DNA from: Ciona intestinalis
Lineage: Eukaryota > Chordata > Ascidiacea > Phlebobranchia > Cionidae
Direction: 5' to 3'
NCBI RefSeq assembly: GCF_000224145.3
Contig: NC_020177.2
Span: 501,526-565,525, forward strand
Length of the DNA stretch: 64,000 bases
The notes under the pieces are model-generated. The model had not been told where the DNA came from and ran no database searches. It saw only the letters and a list, made by a program, of their open reading frames with translations. The position numbers and the translations under genes were made by a program. This document shows, one piece after another, positions 57,917 to 64,000 of the stretch. How positions within the stretch are numbered: position 1 is the first letter of the stretch; each line of letters starts with the position of its first letter.

Positions 57917-60900
57917 ATGTCGGCGAACGACAAAGAATCAACTTCAGAGAAACAGTCAACTACTGAGAGGCATGTTAAAGGTAAACAAGGCTTAACACTT
58001 ATAATAACTTTTTCATTTGTGTCTTTAATAAATGTATTGGTGTAAAAAAAGAGTTACAATGAGGGTGGACCCTCGCATCAAAGTTACAGTCGTTAAAGCA
58101 TATTTAATTAGAAGAAAAAAGCGTGGTCGCTTTACACCTAGCAGAATATGTTAATATTTTTGGGAAATTCAGGCATATACTTTGCTTTATTTATTTTTCC
58201 ATGACAAACCCACCACATTAGATACCATTATGTTGTATCAACTGCCATAGGCGCCAAACTTTTAAAAATCCGGGGATGGTAGGAAGAGTTAAGACACTTC
58301 TTCCTCTGAAACAAGAAACAAATCTAATATATTGAGACCAATGTTTACTAATTATTGCAAACAATTTTAGAGTTGGCCTGTCCACCCTTACCAACCCTGG
58401 TTGGCGCATATGTGTGCATTAGTGTGTTGTATTCATTACAATAGTATGTATAACTATATATCTGCTAATACTAGAAATAGCATTGGTTTAAAAGTCCTTT
58501 TATTGAGGCATTTAAATCCCATAAAAATGAAAAGTTTAAATCTCTCTGTAAGGTATTTGTTCAATAACATGATAGAATGGTTGGGGTGTATCGTATTACA
58601 GTGACAATGCTTCAGCATTCCTCTGTGGCTTTCGTGGTGTAAGTCATACTGTAGTACGTGCCGACACCACGATACTTTTAGCCTAAAAATAAAGTACAAA
58701 AAAAACTGCAAGAATATCAAAATTATAATGCAGCTGAAATCGCAAGGAGCTTCCTGCATTCCCCAACCCATAAGGGCTTAAGTTTGGTTTGCTTTACAGT
58801 AAATCCACAAAGGTAGCTTTACCCCACCCACTGGGAGAGCTTCCAGTATTCTTTGCTTTAGAAAAACATGTCTAGACCATTTATAACCTTATAAAAATAA
58901 CAATAAAAACCAGTAAACATCAGTATAAATATTAATATACCGACGTTTTATAGAACCTTTTATATATATCTATATCTATGTACATAATATTGTCAAAAAG
59001 ACCATTAGGATTTACAACTAACATGATATATTTCGGTTGGCTAATTAGACAAGGTTGTGTTACATTGGGTTGGCGGTTAATTACACAATTTTATTTTGTT
59101 GCCAAGCAATTGTTCTTGAACATATTATCTTATTTGTTGGATTAAAAGATAGAATATTCTAAATACTCTATTATTTGCGCATGTTAACAATCATTACGTA
59201 ACATCAACTGGGTAATACATCTGTTATACGGGAGTATTTAGTCTAATCTAAACAAGGGTTATGTTACAAAATGCTGGATTGAAGGAGCATATTACTTTTA
59301 ACATTGAGATTTACCTAACAAAAATAATTTTAGTCGTAAATGAAGTGTTATCATGTGTAAGGTCCTCGGTGTAGTAGTAGTGTCAAAACCTTGACAATAA
59401 AAGGAAAGGATGTTTATGTGTGCTATATATATAATATTTATATATATATACAAAATATAAAGTAGTCGAAAACGTATATTTTCTATATTAAATGTTAACA
59501 AAATGTAAACAGCGAAAGCATCCACAATGTTCAACCTTGCAAAGATATTTTGCTTACTTAGGTTAACTATATAATTACATATAAAGTACTGTGGGGTGAG
59601 ATGATGTTGATGATGGGTTCCGTTTTCACGTAATATTTTGTATTTATGATCGTGTTTTAACCATTAACACAGCTCTTTTAGAGGTTTGAGTTTACGATTA
59701 AATTATTCTGTAAATATCCTTTGTTACTTTACTACCAAACGAGCGGTAAAATAGAATAAGAAAATGTCCCATCTTACCCCACCTTATGACCAGGTGTTCC
59801 ATTTCCACCAAGCCACAAGTTGACCATAAAGGAGGTTTTTGTGAACGACAAACCTAAGGTTGATTTACTGAAGGAACATTTTGTGCAAGAAGGAAGGGTA
59901 GAGGATGAAGTAAGTTGTTTACTTTCAATTCTACATAGGCACAAATAAAGCATAATATATATGATATTTTGTCCCATATAATATGTATAGGCTAATATAT
60001 TGAAATTAAGGTTTACGTAAGTAAACGTAGTGTTTGACATATTGTGGGTAAATAGTATGCAAGTTGTTGTTACTGTTCAATTTGTTCTTTTCAACCCCTG
60101 GGTCTTGCCCAAAAGTAGGTTCCTTCTTGATTTGGTAAATACTGCCATCCCTTTTTAGATGTTTTTTGGCTGTTATTGCAAAAGCAAAAAAGAGTATCTT
60201 TTTTTGTAGTTAAAATAATCATAATAATAGGTTTTAATAACCATAATACTTGATTTTTGCCACCAAAAGTTAAGTAGCACTGGTTTAATCACTTTTATCA
60301 GTTGTGCAAGGAATTTTCACAAAAGCCACACATCTTTTGCAAAATATATATATACATAGTAATTTAAAAAACATCTCTTTACCATTTTATTCATCTTGGT
60401 AAAAGCACTTGAAAAGTCAAGACGTTTTTGAAAGGCATGTATCTGAATGAAGCATTAAAAATGCATGCTGTTACATTGGGGTTGTTTAAGCTGCGGGTTT
60501 ATGTAATATTCCTTTGTAGCAGACATTTCTATCTGTTTTTCGTGTCTTGTTAGATAAATAAACAAACCATGACCTTTGAAAATTGATGTTACCTATTCTC
60601 TTATGTTGTTTTGTTTGGCACAAGTGAAAAAATAAACTTTTTCATTTTACACGCCATCTATCAAGCTTTCTTAGTTCCGTGTTTAAAGTTTGGCTCTCTA
60701 AGTTTATTATCGTGACATGCTGGTGCTACACCTGCTTTCAAACAAGGGCATTACTTACATTTTACTTTCTTAGTTTTAGGCATATGTATTGTAATCTAAT
60801 ACCTTAGAAAACACCAATATTATATAATTATATATCTTATACTGTGGTTGTAAAAAGCAGCCTTGTGCTCGGATACAATAATTGAACTGTAAAAGAAACT

Positions 60901-61813
60901 CTAAAAAAATTAGAACTTTATTTTATTCATACTATTCTGTTAGAGTGAAAAACATTCAAAAACAGCATTTTATTAAATGATGTAATGATAGACATCGGTA
61001 TTTTAATAAGCCATTCCAACTTTGGGAGGAACCGGTTTTCTCTGAATAACGCTTGGGTTGAATAATATGACGTCATTTGGTACATACGGCGCATTCGTAT
61101 TTCTTTCGATAAAAATTGGCAACATAAACTCGACACTGCGTTCTTCACAGTTACATGTGAAATTAATGTAGTTTACCTCTAAAATAAATTATGTGGCCAT
61201 CAAAATAATAATGTTTTAACAGTGCTATATATTTACAATATTTTTTCAACCAATAAGCATGTTTGTTACATGATAGTAGGGATTCACATGTGGATTCATT
61301 GCATCATAATAGCGATTGTTATAGCCTAGCCTAGCATTGTTTTGAGGTTCAAGACACTTGCGCGTGTAGTCCAATCAAGCCAAATGTTAGGTCATAACCT
61401 ATTCTTGTGTTGTCAGAATCTATTGTGGAATTTTAAAGTTCACAGCTGTATCTTTTAATTGATGCCCAACAATTAAAATGCAGCACCATGTAATAGGCAT
61501 GTTAAACCCATATTATGTGTCCTCTTGGTCAACACTGGCAATTGCTCCAATCCATTGGTTCGTTATGGGTTAAAATCTCCGGTAATAACCACTCACAAAG
61601 TTACATATATATGTTGTAGCTTGTGAGTACAAGGTATATGAAATAGAACAACTGTATTATAATGACTGTAATTGTCCCGCCAAATAAGTTGCATTCATTT
61701 ATCATCATGTACCAACATTATGTTGTACTAGGTGGCACTTCACATTATCAACCTTGGATCGGAGTTACTGAGGAAAGAACGAACCATGGTTGACATAGAA
61801 GCCCCTGTGACAG
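57917..61813 (+). CDS. PPP3C: calcineurin A (PP2B catalytic subunit), first three coding exons; continues past the window
   Basis: Exons 57917-57980, 59794-59909, 61732-61813 (87 codons so far). Calcineurin A is the Ca2+/calmodulin-dependent Ser/Thr phosphatase that acts with calcineurin B, for example on NFAT. The sequence follows vertebrate PPP3C closely: [20 protein letters not shown], then [64 protein letters not shown]. The next residues in the family are the metal-binding VCGDIHG, which must lie beyond 64000. The last visible exon ends CCTGTGACAG followed by GCAAGA. This matches the known vertebrate exon boundary in phase, so the intron appears to use a GC donor. The acceptor of exon 2 lies at the edge of a MITE. 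Which vertebrate paralogue (PPP3CA, B or C) it matches cannot be told. Confidence 0.93.
57981..59586. other. calcineurin A intron 1
   Basis: Contains a repeat F fragment (about 58080-58140), a family D MITE and AT-rich sequence. No further exon was recognised. Confidence 0.5.
58249..58411 (-). mobile_element. MITE family D copy, diverged
   Basis: GGCGCCAAACTTTTAAAAAT at the left and CTTACCAACCCTGGTTGGCG at the right; core TGTTTACTAATTATTGCAA. Confidence 0.55.
59587..59787. mobile_element. MITE family M copy abutting a calcineurin exon
   Basis: TACTGTGGGGTGAGATGATG to TGTCCCATCTTACCCCACCT. It ends about 6 bp before exon 2 of calcineurin A, so its pyrimidine-rich end serves as the polypyrimidine tract. 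Confidence 0.8.
59910..61490. other. calcineurin A intron 2, no further feature
   Basis: AT-rich, with no splice-flanked open frame and no complete repeat copy recognised before the SINE. Confidence 0.5.
61495..61700 (+). mobile_element. SINE, partial
   Basis: GGCAATTGCTCCAATCCATT, GTACAAGGTATATGAAATAG, ACTGTATTATAATGACTGT and AATAAGTTGCATTCATTTA; it ends about 30 bp before calcineurin exon 3. Confidence 0.65.
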
Positions 61814-62792
61814 GCAAGAAACGACAATTTTCATTTAACATAAATATTTTATTTTTATTGATTTAACTTTATTGATAGTAATATATGGGATTGGTACGAG
61901 CCCGTGCTGCAAAAATGCGCGACTATTTGGCAGTAAACAGAGATCAATAATAGAGAGAAATAAACTTAATTATTTGCGTTTAATTTTGTAAGCTTAAAAT
62001 TTGTTGTGACACGGACGATATATTCGGTTCTATTATTACAATAACTTGTGTTATTGTGTAAACAATGAAGTTACTTTTGTAGCGCGGGTTGCTATTTTCA
62101 GAGCCAGGCTTATTTATAAAATGATTTAAATTATAATGGCAGACTGGATGAATGAGCACGCGTTGGTATTTGTTATGTTTGCTTTCTCACTAAGCTTTGT
62201 TGCCGTGGCTCATTGAAAGTAAAAAAGCTTCTGTTTGACGAGGCTATATCAAACATAGAGAGCACAAACAAACCTCAGAATTACTTAACGCTTGGCTGAC
62301 TCCTTCTAACGTTGTTGTGTAACTAGTGTATCGTGCGCTGCCAATAACTTGTAAATTATGCATTGATACGTTTAACAGCTTTTCACGTCGCTGCTCAAAG
62401 GTGAAAGCTTTGGTTTCCTTATGAAGCATTAGCATTCTGTGTATATTTTATTCATGACTTACATCATATATTTTGGGTATTGATAGTACTGTTACATTTT
62501 CAATGCCTTCTTGTCATTTGCCAGATTATGTTTCATGTAATATCGATAGTCTACATACAGTATAACAGCATTATCATTGAAAGCAACCATACAAATGTCA
62601 CTTTCAACTCTTTATATATTTTGCCACATGAAAATTTTAGTAGCCTTTAATACTAAGTGAAATAAGAAACTTAAAGTAAAGATCGTTCTTATGTTGACAG
62701 AGCTTGTCTAATGGGTGTGGCTTGACTGTATAGTTTCACTTTAAAACTTTCATAAAGTACAAATTGTGGGATATTCTACCACATCTTAAGTG
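61814..62792. other. calcineurin A intron 3, first part
   Basis: No feature recognised; a 63-codon minus-strand frame has no support. Confidence 0.4.
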
Positions 62793-62986
62793 TTGTGGGG
62801 TAAGATGGGATACCATTAGCACCTAAATCCCATATTTCCTGATCGCGTTTCCAACAATTAACAACCCTCTTTTAGATTCGCAGAGATACAGTTTTATAAC
62901 TCTGTAAATACTATTTGTTTACTAATAAATGGGATGATAAAGAAAATGAACACTTGGACCAACTTACCCCACCCTACTATAATTTT
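62793..62986. mobile_element. MITE family M copy (GTAAGATGG subtype)
   Basis: AGTGTTGTGGGGTAAGATGG to CAACTTACCCCACCCTACTA. Calcineurin intron 3. Confidence 0.8.
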
Positions 62987-63149
62987 TTAAACAGCGATTT
63001 GTTAATATTATTTATCTTTACATTGTTGACAGCTCTCGTCTTCATTAACAGCTGTGGTTGTAACGTGTCACTGGTCTACTTATGGTAATATGGTATACAC
63101 ACATTTGCATTATCACCTAATCACTTCCTTTATATTACACCATTGCTAT

Positions 63150-63335
63150 AATACTTGGTAAGATGGTTCATGTTACTCTTTTATCGTCCCATTTGCTATA
63201 AAACAAAAAATAACTATAAAACCTTAGCCTATTCTTACAACTTTAAAGGGCCTTGTTAAAAACTAATTTAGAAACGATGAGATACTATGTGATAACGATA
63301 ACAGTATCCATCTTACCCTACCCTAATAAACAGTA
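63150..63335. mobile_element. MITE family M copy, diverged
   Basis: ATACTTGGTAAGATGGTTCA to TATCCATCTTACCCTACCCT, with the CGTCCCATTTGCTATAAAAC block. Confidence 0.65.
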
Positions 63336-64000
63336 GAGCAGAAATGTAAAGCATCTTCTATTCATATTTTTATTATTTTGCGGTGCTGTTAGACTTTGCA
63401 AAAATAATACAATCATTTGTATAAACTGCTAATAATAAAGTATTAATCAAACATTATACACTAAATAGATTTTCTTAATTTTATATCTTTTGTGGGTGCT
63501 TGTTTAAATGAGCAGAATCACGGTGTCTGTTTTATGTGTGTTTTACTAACTTAGTGAACGGTTAATAAATAATGATGGTAATACATAATGACAAGGAGAA
63601 TATTACTGTCTTTTCACCGCATGCATGCACAGCCATCTAATCTCTCTGTGCTAATAAAGGTTCATTAGGCACCTAATACACAATACTCATTATCCTAATG
63701 CATTGATTATAAATGTCATATTGCCTCTCCGTATGGAGTTGTTGTTTACGGTGATAGTTAAGTTAAAACTCCACAAATGGACTTTTGCTTGCTCTATTTA
63801 ATTAGTCACATGCTAAAAATGTTTTAAAATTGTAAATATTCTTTTAAAAGAAAACAAAAATTAAACATAATGACTTGGTTTTATGAGACAGGAAACATTA
63901 TTGAACAAAGCGGTTTAATGAAAAAGTATATAAAATGTGTGTATATATATATATATACATTAAAGAATAAGGACTGAAATTGGCTTGTGCGTTTACTTCT
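63336..64000. other. calcineurin A intron 3, end of window
   Basis: AT-rich with a TA dinucleotide run at about 63942-63957. The next expected exon (VCGDIHG...) is not reached. Confidence 0.45.

Overview
The window looks like a nuclear segment of a sea squirt, most likely Ciona. The DNA is AT-rich and the exons are short. The proteins resemble their vertebrate counterparts (GFAT, METTL14, calcineurin A, a WBP1/VOPP1-type membrane protein, a ficolin-like collagen/fibrinogen protein). Introns and spacers are packed with small inverted-repeat elements and a tRNA-derived SINE of the sort described from Ciona. Species assignment is inference. Genes were built by hand from splice sites, reading phase and family knowledge; all recognised genes are on the + strand.

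Layout. 1-9 kb: no convincing gene, about a dozen copies of one ~200-bp MITE family and a TIR-derived minisatellite. 9.2-14.9 kb: a nine-exon gene for a 202-residue single-BIR protein. 15.1-31.3 kb: a CpG-rich probable 5' region and then the complete 20-exon GFAT gene (726 residues), with SINEs and MITEs in its introns. 31.3-36.8 kb: a repeat-rich spacer with a hAT-like MITE and G-run fold-back elements. 36.8-46 kb: a WBP1/VOPP1-like gene whose 3' half is present twice (38.9-41.8 and 42.3-45.6 kb) next to assembly gaps; these are either uncollapsed alleles or a recent duplication. 45.6-47.4 kb: a truncated ficolin-like gene and broken copies of its 5' end. 48.3-55.5 kb: a complete 10-exon METTL14 gene (474 residues) carrying two well-delimited transposon insertions and two arrays of a 131-bp satellite. 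57.2-57.9 kb: a two-exon gene for a 69-residue putatively secreted peptide, ending 14 bp before the start codon of calcineurin A. 57.9 kb to the end: the first three coding exons of calcineurin A, which continues beyond the window.

Functions. The genes do not form one pathway: GFAT controls entry into hexosamine synthesis, METTL14 is the RNA-binding partner of METTL3 in m6A writing, calcineurin A is the Ca2+/calmodulin phosphatase, and the WBP1-like protein offers PPxY motifs to WW-domain ubiquitin ligases. The peptide gene and calcineurin are packed tightly enough to suggest an operon resolved by spliced-leader trans-splicing, as known in Ciona. I saw no CRISPR array, rRNA, functional tRNA or virus-like element. 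The least familiar items are the peptide/calcineurin pair, the BIR with a displaced zinc histidine, and several transposon insertions whose target-site duplications can be read directly.
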